NCBI GenBank assembly: GCA_016873935.1
Contig: VGVT01000011.1
Span: 1-64,000 of the forward strand
Length of the DNA: 64,000 bases
Source of the DNA: Betaproteobacteria bacterium
GTDB lineage: Bacteria; Pseudomonadota; Gammaproteobacteria; Burkholderiales; Thiobacillaceae
Direction: 5' to 3'
Each line of letters opens with the position of its first letter. Within the stretch, counting starts at the first letter, position 1. Both the position numbers and the translations under genes were made by a program. Below are positions 8,901 through 18,127 of this stretch, piece after piece. Under the pieces are notes generated by a model. It ran no database searches. It was not told where the DNA came from and worked only from the letters and a program-made list of their open reading frames with translations.

Positions 8901-8918
8901 AGCGCGTGGATTATGCCA
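8901..8918 (-). promoter_or_regulatory. candidate sigma-54 promoter for the exopolysaccharide export operon
   Basis: Minus strand reads TGGCAT, AATCC, ACGCG: the invariant GG and GC dinucleotides are exactly 10 nt apart as in TGGCAC-N5-TTGC. The -12 half is imperfect (AC in place of TT). A start near 8892 would leave a leader of about 18 nt. Exosortase-type loci are often governed by sigma-54 activators (PrsR-like), which makes the match attractive, but it rests on one sequence pattern. Confidence 0.35.
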
Positions 8919-9005
8919 CAGGCGCTATGTCGGCATTTTTTGCTCGGAACTTGAATCGTCCTGACTTGCCGGGTTTGCGGCGAGGTGACCGCCGCATATT
9001 CCGCA

Positions 9006-9260
9006 TCAGTCGAGCCAGCGCACCAGGTAATACAGGCGGAAGCCCTCCGAAGAGCGCGAGGGACCGCTGGCCACGGCGGCATAGTAGCCCTCGTGCGGTC
9101 GCGCGGTGGCGCGCGCCTCCGCCTCCGATGCACACAGTCGCACGCAACCTTCGGGATAACGCTTCCGGATGCGGCCATTCGGCGCATAGATGACGACATG
9201 GCCGGTGCCCACTAGTGGCGATTCGGTATCCGCGATCAGGCTGGATATGGACTCGGCCAT
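9006..9260 (-). CDS. small protein of unknown function
   Basis: 84 aa, begins MAESISSLIADTESPLVG and contains a compact beta-rich core (GHVVIYAPNGRIRKRYPEG, GYYAAVASGPSRSSEGFRLYYL). No signal peptide or membrane segment. Its ATG overlaps the stop of the preceding gene (ATGA at 9257-9260), indicating translational coupling. I do not recognise the family. Confidence 0.65.
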   Translation of the reverse strand: MAESISSLIADTESPLVGTGHVVIYAPNGRIRKRYPEGCVRLCASEAEARATARPHEGYYAAVASGPSRSSEGFRLYYLVRWLD

Positions 9261-9589
9261 CAGTTCAGCTTCTTTTCCGGCGCCATGAAATGCACGGCAT
9301 GCGTGGCGAGCGGCTCGTCGGCATAGGTCGGCCTTTCGTTGCGGGAGAGCCCGAGCGCATCGGCCAATTCCGCCTCGCGCGCGGAAATTAGTCCCAGGCA
9401 CATACGGATGTTCTCCACCGTCTCCGGGCTGAACGGGCTGGGCACGCCATCGCGCGGCGCCACATCGCGCACGATCGAGGTCAGCGTCTTGCGCATGGCG
9501 CGCAGGATCTGCTGTTCCTTGCTGAGTTCCGCTTCGCTGTTCATTGGGTCGTTGTTCATGGTCTTGATCCGTTCGATAGTGGCGGACAT
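9260..9589 (-). CDS. conserved-looking hypothetical protein, 109 aa
   Basis: Start chosen at ATG 9589 because the 12 nt before it are G-rich and Shine-Dalgarno-like; later ATGs at 9559 and 9544 lack this. The protein is helical and soluble: a central segment (SKEQQILRAMRKTLTSIVRD, then FSPETVENIRMCLGLISARE) and a polar C-terminus ending APEKKLN. Short betaproteobacterial proteins of this look are sometimes mis-annotated as segregation/condensation proteins, but I see no ScpA feature. It is coupled to the 84-aa gene downstream and is transcribed divergently from mlaA. Confidence 0.65.
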   Translation of the reverse strand: MSATIERIKTMNNDPMNSEAELSKEQQILRAMRKTLTSIVRDVAPRDGVPSPFSPETVENIRMCLGLISAREAELADALGLSRNERPTYADEPLATHAVHFMAPEKKLN

Positions 9590-9794
9590 TGTCCCCACCC
9601 CGCTCCCGCGCGGCAACCTTCTTGTGTCCAGGGACAAACCTCGTTCTCGCTGTTGCAGATGCACTCGCAGTGCGTAGGACGCGACCGCCGGCGCACCCCG
9701 GCCGCGCGACGACCGGTCCCGCATTGGCCGCGTTAAAGTAAACTCGCGAAATACCGTTAAACATCATCATCCGATCATCGAAACCACCAGCATC

Positions 9795-10487
9795 ATGCGC
9801 CTTCATTCCGCTCTCATCCCGCTGCTCGTGCTGGTCTTGACCGGCTGCGCCACCAATGGCGATCCTCGCGACCCGCTGGAAGCTATCAACAGACCCATCC
9901 ACAGCTTCAATGAAGGCTTCGACCGCTATGTGATGAAACCCGTTGCCCAGGGCTATGCCTGGGCGCTGCCGGATTTCGCGCAGTCCGGGGTGCGAAACTT
10001 CTTCTCCAACCTGAACGACGCCACCGTCCTCGCCAACAACATCCTGCAACTGAAGCCGGAGCCAAGCGCGCGTGGTTTCCTTCGTCTCGCCTTCAACTCC
10101 ACCTTCGGCATGTTCGGACTACTGGACGTGGCCAGCGAGATGGGCCTGAAGAAGAACAACGAGGATTTCGGACAGACCCTGGGCTACTGGGGTGTGAGCG
10201 CCGGCCCCTACCTGGTGCTGCCTTTCCGCGGCCCAAGCAATGTGCGCGACACCGCCGGCCTGGTGGCGGACATCGCCTATACGGACCTGGTCTACAATCA
10301 TTCCAACCTGTCCACGCGCGACCCCGCCCTGGTTCTGCGCGTGGTCAGCCGGCGCGCCGACCTGCTGGATGCGAAGCGGGCACTGGATGTCGCCGCGCTG
10401 GACGGCTACGAATTCACTCGCGACCTCTACCTGGAGCGCCGCCGCAGCCTGGTGCACGACGGCAATCCGCCTCCCCTGGACGAATGA
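9795..10487 (+). CDS. mlaA: MlaA family lipoprotein (VacJ), outer-membrane lipid asymmetry
   Basis: 230 aa. Lipoprotein signal with lipobox LTGC, then the MlaA core: DPLEAINRPIHSFNEGFDRY, VRNFFSNLNDATVLANNILQ, FGMFGLLDVASEMGL, FGQTLGYWGV and GPYLVLPFRGPSNVRD. It works in the outer membrane, removing misplaced phospholipids with the Mla pathway. The other mla genes are not in this window. Its stop overlaps the greB start by 4 nt, so the two are probably translated together. Confidence 0.95.
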   Translation: MRLHSALIPLLVLVLTGCATNGDPRDPLEAINRPIHSFNEGFDRYVMKPVAQGYAWALPDFAQSGVRNFFSNLNDATVLANNILQLKPEPSARGFLRLAFNSTFGMFGLLDVASEMGLKKNNEDFGQTLGYWGVSAGPYLVLPFRGPSNVRDTAGLVADIAYTDLVYNHSNLSTRDPALVLRVVSRRADLLDAKRALDVAALDGYEFTRDLYLERRRSLVHDGNPPPLDE

Positions 10488-11041
10488 GCAAAGCCTTCGT
10501 GCGCGAGGAGGCGCCGGAGGAGGAAGACGAGGATGCCGGCCTCCCCGCCCTGCCGGCAGGGACCCGCAACTACATGACGCCGGCGGGCCATGCCCGCATG
10601 CAGGCGGAGCTGGCGCATCTGGTCCGGGTGGAACGGCCTGAAGTGGTCGGCGTGGTGGCCTGGGCGGCGAGCAACGGCGACCGCTCCGAGAACGGCGATT
10701 ACCTGTACGGCAAGAAGCGCCTGCGCGAGATCGACCGCCGCATCCGCTTTCTCGGCAAGCGCCTGGAAAGCGCATTGGTAGTCGACCCGCGCGAGCGCAC
10801 CGATACCGACGCCGTGTATTTCGGCGCCACGGTCACGGTCCTAGACGAATCAGGCGAGGAACTTCGCTACAGCATCGTCGGCATGGATGAGGCCGATCCC
10901 GGCCGGCAGCGCATCTCCTGGCTCTCGCCGCTGGCGCGCGCCCTGCTCAAGGCGCGCGTTGGCGACAGCGTGCGTTTTCAGGCGCCGGGCGGCGCGCGCG
11001 CCCTGGAGATCGTCGCCATCGATTACCTGCTCCTGGATTGA
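10484..11041 (+). CDS. greB: transcription elongation factor GreB
   Basis: 185 aa. A non-conserved acidic N-terminal stretch (about 25 residues) precedes the GreA/GreB coiled coil (NYMTPAGHARMQAELAHL; ASNGDRSENGDYLYGKKRLR, the acidic tip), and the C-terminal FKBP-like domain carries VYFGATVTVLDESGEE. GNRSENGDYxYGK is diagnostic for GreB over GreA. It rescues backtracked RNA polymerase by stimulating transcript cleavage. Translationally coupled to mlaA. Confidence 0.93.
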   Translation: MSKAFVREEAPEEEDEDAGLPALPAGTRNYMTPAGHARMQAELAHLVRVERPEVVGVVAWAASNGDRSENGDYLYGKKRLREIDRRIRFLGKRLESALVVDPRERTDTDAVYFGATVTVLDESGEELRYSIVGMDEADPGRQRISWLSPLARALLKARVGDSVRFQAPGGARALEIVAIDYLLLD

Positions 11042-11124
11042 CCGGATCCGCGCGGGAGTCCGTACGTGCCACACGAGCGCGGGCATCCGCTATGATGAAC
11101 GCAATTCAACCCGAGGAACTCTAC

Positions 11125-11757
11125 ATGGCCTCCATTCGCATCCTGCTGGTTGACGATCACCCCCTATTGCGCCTCGGCGTGCGTCGCTCCCTGGAGAAAG
11201 AGGACGGCTTCGAGGTTGTCTCAGAATGTGCCGACCTGGCCACGGTCAAACAGTGGCTGAGCGGCGGCGGCAAAGCCGACGTGGTCATCCTCGACCGTAG
11301 CCTGCCGGACGGCGACGGCCTCGAGGTGGTCCCCTTGCTGAAGGCAGCGGGCATGAAGGTGATCGTACTGACGGTGGAGGACGCAGACGCCGAGATCCGC
11401 GCCGCGGTGGATGCCGGCGTGGACGGCTATCTGCTGAAGTCCTCCGATACCGAACAGATCACCCACGCCATCGGCATCGTCCTGCAGGACGCTGGCGCAT
11501 TCCCTCCCCAGGTGGTGCAGAAACTCACGCGCTCCAGCGGCGAGGATCCCCTGGCCAAGCTCTCCGCGCGGGAACTGGAAATCGCAGAATTCGTCGCGCA
11601 GGGCCATAGCAACAAGGTGATAGGCGGCAAGCTCAACCTCTCCGACAACACGGTGCGCAACCACCTGGCCAACATCATGCAGAAGCTGAATTTCCACAAT
11701 CGCGTGCAGGTGGCCACCCTGGTCCTGCAGCACCTGCGGAAATCCCGCCGCGCCTGA
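11125..11757 (+). CDS. NarL/FixJ-family response regulator
   Basis: 210 aa. Start ATG 11125 with GAGGA 8 nt upstream; earlier ATGs at 11092-11095 lack this spacing. Receiver domain (ILLVDDHPLLRLGVRRSL) with phospho-acceptor Asp57 in VVILDRSLPDGDG and conserved Lys in YLLKSSD, followed by a LuxR-type HTH (LSARELEIAEFVAQGHSNK, then NTVRNHLANIMQKL). No histidine kinase lies nearby, so it is an orphan here; the signal and targets are unknown. Confidence 0.92.
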   Translation: MASIRILLVDDHPLLRLGVRRSLEKEDGFEVVSECADLATVKQWLSGGGKADVVILDRSLPDGDGLEVVPLLKAAGMKVIVLTVEDADAEIRAAVDAGVDGYLLKSSDTEQITHAIGIVLQDAGAFPPQVVQKLTRSSGEDPLAKLSARELEIAEFVAQGHSNKVIGGKLNLSDNTVRNHLANIMQKLNFHNRVQVATLVLQHLRKSRRA

Positions 11758-11836
11758 TGCACGGCCGGCGGCGACCGCCATCGCCGGCGGGGCCGCCTGA
11801 TAGAATGCGGCCTCCCAAGCTGCCCGTCCCCAACAA

Positions 11837-12658
11837 TTGGATTACTCCCTGCTGTTCATAGCCCTCATCCTGGGCATCATCGAAGGTCTCACCGAGTTCC
11901 TGCCGGTGTCGTCCACCGGCCACCTGATCATTTTCGGCAGCCTGCTGGGCTACACCGACGAGCAAAGCAAGGTGTTCAAGATCGTCATCCAGCTCGCCGC
12001 CATCCTGGCGGTCTGCTGGGATTACCGCGCGCGCCTCGCGCGCGTCGCCGGCGGCCTGGGCAGCGACCCGGCGCAACGCCGTTTCGTCGGTCACCTGCTG
12101 ATCGCCTTTCTGCCCGCCGCCGTGCTGGGCGTGCTGTTCCACAGCGCCATCAAGGCCTATCTGTTCACCCCTTTGACCGTGGCAGGTGCGCTCATCGTCG
12201 GCGGACTGGTCATCCTCTACATCGAGAAGCGCGCCTACCACCCGCGCATGCAGAGCGTCGACGAAATGGACTGGAAGGTGGCGCTGAAGGTGGGCTTCGC
12301 CCAGGCCGTGGCCATGTTCCCCGGCGTCTCCCGCGCCGGCGCCACCATCATGGGCGGCCTGATCTTCGGCCTGTCGCGCAAGGCGGCGACCGAGTTCTCG
12401 TTCTTCCTGGCCATCCCCACCATGCTCGCGGCGACGGTGTATGACCTCTACAAGAACTGGGCCCTGCTCGACCTGGGTGACCTGCCGGTGTTCGCCGTCG
12501 GCTTCGTCGCTTCCTTCGTTTCCGCCATGATCGCGGTGAAAGCCTTCCTCGGCTTCGTTTCCAACCATACCTTCATCGGCTTCGCCTGGTACCGCATCGT
12601 CTTCGGCCTGGTGGTGCTGCTGACCGCCTACGCCGGCTGGGTCGATTGGCCAACCTGA
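11837..12658 (+). CDS. uppP: undecaprenyl-diphosphatase UppP/BacA
   Basis: 273 aa integral membrane enzyme that recycles undecaprenyl pyrophosphate for peptidoglycan and polysaccharide synthesis. Shows both family motifs, [15 protein letters not shown] near the N-terminus and [14 protein letters not shown], plus eight or so hydrophobic segments. The start is TTG 11837: the family N-terminus (MDxxLLxxALILGIxEGLTEF) begins exactly there and no ATG is available. No clear ribosome site precedes it. It converges on the pilL genes with 7 nt between stops. Confidence 0.95.
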   Translation: MDYSLLFIALILGIIEGLTEFLPVSSTGHLIIFGSLLGYTDEQSKVFKIVIQLAAILAVCWDYRARLARVAGGLGSDPAQRRFVGHLLIAFLPAAVLGVLFHSAIKAYLFTPLTVAGALIVGGLVILYIEKRAYHPRMQSVDEMDWKVALKVGFAQAVAMFPGVSRAGATIMGGLIFGLSRKAATEFSFFLAIPTMLAATVYDLYKNWALLDLGDLPVFAVGFVASFVSAMIAVKAFLGFVSNHTFIGFAWYRIVFGLVVLLTAYAGWVDWPT

Positions 12659-12665
12659 GCCGGCT

Positions 12666-15545
12666 TCAGGCCGGCACCGCCATGCCGGTCAGACGCCGGA
12701 TTTCCGCCAGCAACTCCTCTTCCTGGTAGGGCTTGCCCAGATAGGCGTCGACGCCCAGTTCGAGGGCGTGCCGGCGGTGCTTCTCGGCCGTGCGCGAAGT
12801 GATCATGATGATGGGCAGGTCGCCGTACCGGGTATCGCCGCGCACGCTCCGCGCCACCTCGAAACCGTCCATGCGCGGCATCTCGATGTCCAGCAGCATG
12901 ATGGCGGGCGATTCCTTTTCCAGCATTTCCAGGGCCTCCACGCCGTCGCGCGCGGTCGCCACGCGGAAGCCTTCGCGTGTCAGCAGGCGGCTGGTGATCT
13001 TGCGCACCGTCAGGGAGTCGTCCACCACCAGGACCAGAGAGCCTTCGCGCGCATCCTCCGCCTCTTCCTCCACGCTCAGACGCGGGGCGCGCTCGGCCAG
13101 CTGGAAGGGGTTGAGGATGAGGACCACGCGGCCGTCGCCCAGCACCGTGGCGCCGCTGATGCCGGCGATGCGCGCCAGTTGCGGGCCGATGTTCTTCACC
13201 ACCGCCTCGAAGTTGCCTTCCATGGCGTCGACGCGCACGGCCACACGCTGTTCCCCCGCCTTCAGGAACAGGATGGTGCGGAAGCGGCCGTCGTCGGGCT
13301 GGGCCTTGCGTCCGACCAGTTCGGCCAGGGTGCGTAGCGGATAGATTTCGCCGGCGAATTCCATGCCGCCCGCCTCGTGCAGGGCATGCACCTGGTCGGC
13401 GCGCACCTCGCGCACCAGGGTGATGAGGTTGGCGTGCAGCGCGTAGGTCTGGCCGCCGGCGCGGGCCAGCACCACCTGGGTCATGGCCAGGGTGAGCGGC
13501 AGGCGGATGGTGAAGCGGCTGCCCCGCCCGGCTTCGGTCGCCAGACGCACGCGGCCGCCGATGCCGGCGATCTCGTTGCGCACCACATCCAGGCCGATGC
13601 CGCGCCCCGCCACTTCGGTGACCGATTCGGCGGTGGAGAAGCCCGAACGGAACAGGAACTGCTCCAGCCGTTCGGCCGTCATTTCCTCCTCCGGCGCTAT
13701 CCAGCCGTGGGCGATGGCACGCGCACGCACGGCGGCGAAGTTGACGCCGGCACCGTCGTCAGCCAGCGCGAGGACGATTTCGTTGCCTTCCTGCGCGGCG
13801 CTCAGGCGAACTTCTCCGACCTCGTCCTTGCCCGCTTCCAGCCTCGCCTGCGGGCTTTCCAGGCCGTGCGCGACGGCATTGCGCACCAGGTGTTCCAACG
13901 GCGCGGCGATCTTGTCGAGCACGGCGCGATCGAGATCGGTCTGGCCGCCGTCCAGTTCCAGGCGGGCACGTTTGCCGGTCTCCCTGGCGGCCTGGCGAAC
14001 CACCCGGTGCAGGCGTTCGGTGAGAGCGCTCAACGGCACCATGCGCAGGTGCATGAGCTCCTCCTGCAGCGTGCGCGACATGCGCGATTGCTGGATCAGG
14101 GCGCTGTCGGCCTCGTTGAGACCGGCCAGCAGGTTGTCCTGGGCGGTGGAAACGTCGTTGACGCTTTCCGCCATCAGGCGGGTGAGCTCCTGCAACCGCG
14201 AGAAGCGGTCGAACTCCAGGGGGTCGAACTGGCTTTCGTCGACCTGCGACAGGCGCGAACGCATCTGCGTCTCCGCCTGGATCTCCAGCTCGCGCAACTG
14301 GCCACGCAGACGTTCGACGTTGCTGGCGAGTTCCAGCGTGGTCAGCTTGTAGGCATTCAGCACGTTCTCGATGCGCGCGCGGGCGATGGCCACTTCCCCG
14401 GCCTCGTTCAACAGGGTATCCAGGATGTCGGCCTTCAGGCGCGCGCCACGCCGCGCGCGCGGCTCCTCGGCGACAGGCGCGCGCAGTGGCGGGGGCGGCG
14501 GCGTGATCGGCATCGCAGCGGCGGGGATCGGCGCGGCGATGCGGGACGCCTCCGGCTCGGCGGACGACGCGGGCATGGCCTGAATCGCGGGCACCGGTGC
14601 CTGGTCGGTGGCCGCTGACGGCTCGGCCGGCGGTGGTGGAGTTTCCATCACCGGCGTCTCCATCAGGCGCGGCGGGGCGACACTCGCGGCGGACTCGCCG
14701 CCCCTGAGTCGCTCGATAAGATCGGCGTGGCGGTCGTATTCCGCCTCGACTTCGTCAATGAAAGCCGGGCCGGCCGGCGCGCCCCCCAGACCGAGGATGC
14801 GCGTTTCCAGGGCATGTACCGCCTCCCCCAACACCATGGCGCCGGCCATGCGCGAGGAACCCTTGAGGGTATGCAGGGCGCGCTTGAGCTCGTCGCGCGG
14901 GGCGATGGCGGCGGGGTCGGCCCGCCATGCGCGCAGGGCTTCGCCGATACGCGGCATGAGCTCGTGCGCTTCCTCCAGGAAGACGGGCAGCAGTTGCTCA
15001 TCCAGTTCGTCCACCGCGCGCGGCGGCGCGGGCATCTCGACGACGGCGGGAGGCACGCTCTCCTTCGTCGCGCCTGCTGCGGCGGCGTCCAGTTCGGCCA
15101 GAGCCTGCGCGATGCGGGGCTGCGCCTCGGGGAAGCGCCGTTCCAGGATGCCCGCGACACTCTCCCGCAACAGGCCGAGGATTTCTTCCAATAGGGCGTT
15201 CGCGTCCGCCGTCAGCGCGAGGGTCTTGTCCGGCCAGCGTCCGGCCCACAGTTCCACCGCGTGGGCGGCCTCGGCCAGGGGCGCGAAGCCGGTGGTCCGG
15301 GAAATGCCGGCCAGGGTATGGGCGGCTCGGATAAAGTTTTCCCAGGCCGCGGGCCGGTGTCCTTTCGCCATTTCCGCGAGGGCCTCGCGCAGGGCTTGCA
15401 GTCGCTGCGCCGCCTCGTCGGTGAAGATGTGGAACAACTCGGCCGGCAACTCATGCGGACCGACGGCCACCGTCTGATCCTGCCCTCCGTTCTCGCCCGG
15501 CGCCGCATCTTCCCCCCCCACTGGGCTGGCCGGCGTCCCGGGCAT
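12666..15545 (-). CDS. pilL: PilL/ChpA chemosensory hybrid kinase, C-terminal part (after frameshift)
   Basis: 959 aa as read from the first in-frame ATG. Hpt domains with His76 (AAHTLAG) and His225 (ALHTLKGSSRMAG), a Pro/Ala linker, CheA dimerisation region, histidine-kinase ATPase (LVRNAVAHGLESPQAR; DDGAGVNF; GRGIGLDVV), CheW-like domain and a C-terminal receiver (LVVDDSLTVRKITSRLL; MLLDIEMPRMDGFEV). This is the kinase end of a ChpA/PilL protein that senses surfaces and steers twitching through PilG and PilH. It is not a separate gene: its N-terminal part continues in another frame at 15512-17985. Joining them by one base gives a single protein of about 1772 aa, a normal PilL length. Confidence 0.92.
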   Translation of the reverse strand: MPGTPASPVGGEDAAPGENGGQDQTVAVGPHELPAELFHIFTDEAAQRLQALREALAEMAKGHRPAAWENFIRAAHTLAGISRTTGFAPLAEAAHAVELWAGRWPDKTLALTADANALLEEILGLLRESVAGILERRFPEAQPRIAQALAELDAAAAGATKESVPPAVVEMPAPPRAVDELDEQLLPVFLEEAHELMPRIGEALRAWRADPAAIAPRDELKRALHTLKGSSRMAGAMVLGEAVHALETRILGLGGAPAGPAFIDEVEAEYDRHADLIERLRGGESAASVAPPRLMETPVMETPPPPAEPSAATDQAPVPAIQAMPASSAEPEASRIAAPIPAAAMPITPPPPPLRAPVAEEPRARRGARLKADILDTLLNEAGEVAIARARIENVLNAYKLTTLELASNVERLRGQLRELEIQAETQMRSRLSQVDESQFDPLEFDRFSRLQELTRLMAESVNDVSTAQDNLLAGLNEADSALIQQSRMSRTLQEELMHLRMVPLSALTERLHRVVRQAARETGKRARLELDGGQTDLDRAVLDKIAAPLEHLVRNAVAHGLESPQARLEAGKDEVGEVRLSAAQEGNEIVLALADDGAGVNFAAVRARAIAHGWIAPEEEMTAERLEQFLFRSGFSTAESVTEVAGRGIGLDVVRNEIAGIGGRVRLATEAGRGSRFTIRLPLTLAMTQVVLARAGGQTYALHANLITLVREVRADQVHALHEAGGMEFAGEIYPLRTLAELVGRKAQPDDGRFRTILFLKAGEQRVAVRVDAMEGNFEAVVKNIGPQLARIAGISGATVLGDGRVVLILNPFQLAERAPRLSVEEEAEDAREGSLVLVVDDSLTVRKITSRLLTREGFRVATARDGVEALEMLEKESPAIMLLDIEMPRMDGFEVARSVRGDTRYGDLPIIMITSRTAEKHRRHALELGVDAYLGKPYQEEELLAEIRRLTGMAVPA

Positions 15546-17985
15546 CGGCCTCCGGGGCGCCGGCCTCAGGCTTTGGGGGCGGCGGTTCCCCGCTATCGTC
15601 CTCGGCTCCGCGCAGGCGGCGGGCGGTGCGCGTCAGCGGGCCGGCCTCCACGTGCGCGCGGCCCTGCTCCTCGAGCTCGGTCACCCAAATCTGGAAGGCG
15701 TTGGCGGCTTCCTCCATGAAGCGCAGCATCTCCGGGTTTGGCGCCTTTTCGTCGCGCAGCCAGGCGTTCAGGGTCTGCTCCACTTCCCAGGCCACCTCGG
15801 CCAAATCATGCATGCCCACCATGCGGCCGCTGCCCTTGAGGGTGTGGAAGCCGCGGCGCACGAAGGTGAAGGCGTCGAAATCATAAGGGCTGACGTTGAG
15901 GCGCGCGGTCTGTACGGCGATGCCGCCGAGCACCTCGTTGGCCTCCTCGATGTAGGTGGCCAGCAATTCGCGGTCGATGGTCTCGGCCGACTCGGCGGCC
16001 AGGCGCACAGACTCGGCGCTCGGCGCCGGGGCGCTGGCGCCGGCGCCGCCCAGGCCCTCGACCGCCTGCATCACGGCTTCGGGGGCGGCCTCGCCGCCGA
16101 GCGCGCGCAGGGCCGCATCGGCCTGGCTGCGCAGGTCGGCGTCCCCGACCAGGTCGGCGTCGCGCGCAAGTTGCCCCAATTCGCTCTTCAGGGCTTCGCG
16201 GCCCTCGGCATCGGCGCCTGCCGCCGCCCACTCCTCGACGGACTCCTTGAGACGCTCGGTCTCGGCGCGGATCTGGCTTTCCACGGAAGCCTCGGCGGCC
16301 GGCCTGACCTCGGGCCGGGCCAGCAGGCCGGCCATGGCCCGGCTGTCGTCGCGGCCGTAGCGCAAGGCATCCATGTACATGCCCAGCGTGGACAGCGCCT
16401 CGGCCACCCAGTCGAGGTTCTCCGGCGCGATCTGCGCGTCCGCTTCGGTGAAATGCTGGATGCGCAGGATCGCCTCGTTGACCAGGTCGGCGGCCACGTC
16501 CAGCTGCAGGATGTTGAGGGCGCCGAGGATCTGCTTCATCAGGCCGGGCACCATGGGCAGGCCGCCGCGCTCGTTGGCGTCGCGGAAGAAGCGGTCGAGC
16601 AGTTCCTCGACGGCATTGAGGTTGGCCTGGATCTCGTGTGTGACCTGGGCCACCACCAGCTTCTCCTGGGCCTTGCGCGAGTACTCGTCGAGCAGGTCCA
16701 CCTCGGGGATGCGCGAGCTATCGAAGGCGGGATCGATGGCCGCCTGCAGGCGCATGGTGAGGACCTCGGACTGCTTGTCGAATTCCTCGCCCAATGCCTT
16801 GAAATGCTCGGCGGCGTTGAGGGCCAGCAGCAGACCGGTGGCCATTTCCAATTGCAGGGCCTCGTTCTGCGTGGCGTCGGCGACGCCGGGCAGCCGCTTG
16901 GCGATAGCCTGGATCATGCGCGCGAGGCTTTGCATGGCGGCGTTGGGCAGGCGCACGGACGCCTCGAATACCGCCATCGCCGCATTCTGGAACGGCTCCA
17001 GGCTGTCGGTGCGACCCGAGCAGTAGCGCACCCAGTGGTCGCGGGCGATGCCGAGGTTCTCCTTGAGCTGTGCCAAGTGACTGAGCTGGTCGGAGAACGG
17101 CGCGGCGACTTCCGCCGGGAAGTAGTACTGCAACTGGAAATGTTCGCGCGTCTGCGCCGCGCGCCCTTGCGTGCTGTCGTCCTGCGCCACGTAATAGAGC
17201 ACGTCGCGGAACAGTCGCTCGGCCAGTTGCCTGGAACCCTCCATGAGACGCCGCATCTGCAAGTCGACGCGGCCGCATACGCGCTTGAGCCAAACGTCCG
17301 CGGGGATGCGCTGCTGGCGCAGCACCTCCATGAGGCCGCCGACGCTCCACCAGAAGGTGTACTGGGCGAGTCCCGGCGCCAGCCGCTCCACCTGCTGCAC
17401 CGCCTGTTCCATCTGCATCAGGCCGGCGGCGGCGTTCTTGTTTTGCAGGAACAGCAGCAAGCCGCGCTGGTACTGGCTGCGCGCCGTGTGTACGGCGCGC
17501 GCCAGGGCCGCCTCGTCGAGGGCCGTCTCCGGCTCGGCCCTGGCCACGCGCTGCCCGGTGTCGGGGTAGAACAACTCGCTCGGCGCCGGCGGTTCGGCGC
17601 CGCGCCGCGCCACCACCTCCTGAAAGATGGGGGTGAGCTTGAGTTCGGCGTGCGGCGCACCGGCCATGAGTCCATCAAGATAACTTTTCAGGGCGGCGAT
17701 GGCGCGCAGCACGGTATCCGCAGTTTCAGGATGGCGCTTGTCGGCGTGTTCGCCCATGTCCGCCAGCAGACGCTCGGTCTCCGAGGTGAGCTGCGACACG
17801 CCCTGCAGGTCGACGATCTGCAGGGCGCCATAGACCTGGTGCAGATGCGCGGCGGCGGCCTTCAGGGGGGTCAGATCCTCGCCGTTCCAGGCGGTGAGCG
17901 CTGCCGTAGCCGCGTCCAGGGCGTTATCGAGTTCCCCCTTGATCCAGGTGAGCGGCCCCAGGTCGAATTCAAATTCCACACTCAT
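15451..17985 (-). CDS. pilL: PilL/ChpA chemosensory hybrid kinase, N-terminal part (before frameshift)
   Basis: 844 aa as read. ATG 17985 has AAGGAAGG upstream and follows pilJ. It holds the Hpt-rich N-terminal half of ChpA/PilL: a degenerate first Hpt (AAAHLHQVYGALQIVDLQG) and a clear Hpt near residue 705 (RRGFHTLKGSGRMVGMHDL). Genuine family sequence ends around residue 822 (15519); the last 20 or so residues (GGGRCGAGRERR...) are out of frame. At 15512-15519 the coding strand has eight G; with seven the frame runs straight into the kinase half. Sequencing error, inactivating mutation or phase variation cannot be told apart here. Confidence 0.9.
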   Translation of the reverse strand: MSVEFEFDLGPLTWIKGELDNALDAATAALTAWNGEDLTPLKAAAAHLHQVYGALQIVDLQGVSQLTSETERLLADMGEHADKRHPETADTVLRAIAALKSYLDGLMAGAPHAELKLTPIFQEVVARRGAEPPAPSELFYPDTGQRVARAEPETALDEAALARAVHTARSQYQRGLLLFLQNKNAAAGLMQMEQAVQQVERLAPGLAQYTFWWSVGGLMEVLRQQRIPADVWLKRVCGRVDLQMRRLMEGSRQLAERLFRDVLYYVAQDDSTQGRAAQTREHFQLQYYFPAEVAAPFSDQLSHLAQLKENLGIARDHWVRYCSGRTDSLEPFQNAAMAVFEASVRLPNAAMQSLARMIQAIAKRLPGVADATQNEALQLEMATGLLLALNAAEHFKALGEEFDKQSEVLTMRLQAAIDPAFDSSRIPEVDLLDEYSRKAQEKLVVAQVTHEIQANLNAVEELLDRFFRDANERGGLPMVPGLMKQILGALNILQLDVAADLVNEAILRIQHFTEADAQIAPENLDWVAEALSTLGMYMDALRYGRDDSRAMAGLLARPEVRPAAEASVESQIRAETERLKESVEEWAAAGADAEGREALKSELGQLARDADLVGDADLRSQADAALRALGGEAAPEAVMQAVEGLGGAGASAPAPSAESVRLAAESAETIDRELLATYIEEANEVLGGIAVQTARLNVSPYDFDAFTFVRRGFHTLKGSGRMVGMHDLAEVAWEVEQTLNAWLRDEKAPNPEMLRFMEEAANAFQIWVTELEEQGRAHVEAGPLTRTARRLRGAEDDSGEPPPPKPEAGAPEADARDAGQPSGGGRCGAGRERRAGSDGGRRSA
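15512..15519 (-). repeat. homopolymer G8 at the pilL frameshift
   Basis: Eight C on the plus strand (G8 in the coding sense) exactly where the two pilL frames diverge. Removing one base fuses the frames. Runs of this kind are error-prone in sequencing and slip during replication. Confidence 0.9.
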
Positions 17986-18033
17986 GGCATGCCTTCCTTT
18001 AGCGTGAAAGTCGCCCCGGCGACTCTCGAATCT

Positions 18034-18059
18034 CCCCTCTCCCGCGGGCGGGAGAGGGG
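18034..18059. repeat. GC-rich palindrome between pilJ and pilL
   Basis: Perfect 10-bp inverted repeat (CCCCTCTCCC / GGGAGAGGGG) with a 6-nt loop, followed by a G-rich stretch. It lies in the 142-nt gap between pilJ and pilL. It resembles dispersed intergenic palindromes common in proteobacteria; no T-run follows on either strand, so it is not a classic terminator. Confidence 0.6.
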
Positions 18060-18127
18060 CTGGGGGTGAGGGAAACGGTCATGGCTCTCATGCTTGGGGG
18101 CGTCTTACAAAGCCATGTCCGTTAGGG

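Noticed and set aside
12666-15545. Separate second CheA gene
   Set aside because: It lacks its own ribosome site, begins in the linker of PilL and joins the upstream frame by a one-base change; it is the C-terminal half of one gene.
15652-18069. 805-codon plus-strand frame
   Set aside because: Antisense to pilL; no family features, Leu/Gly/His-rich composition typical of a shadow frame.
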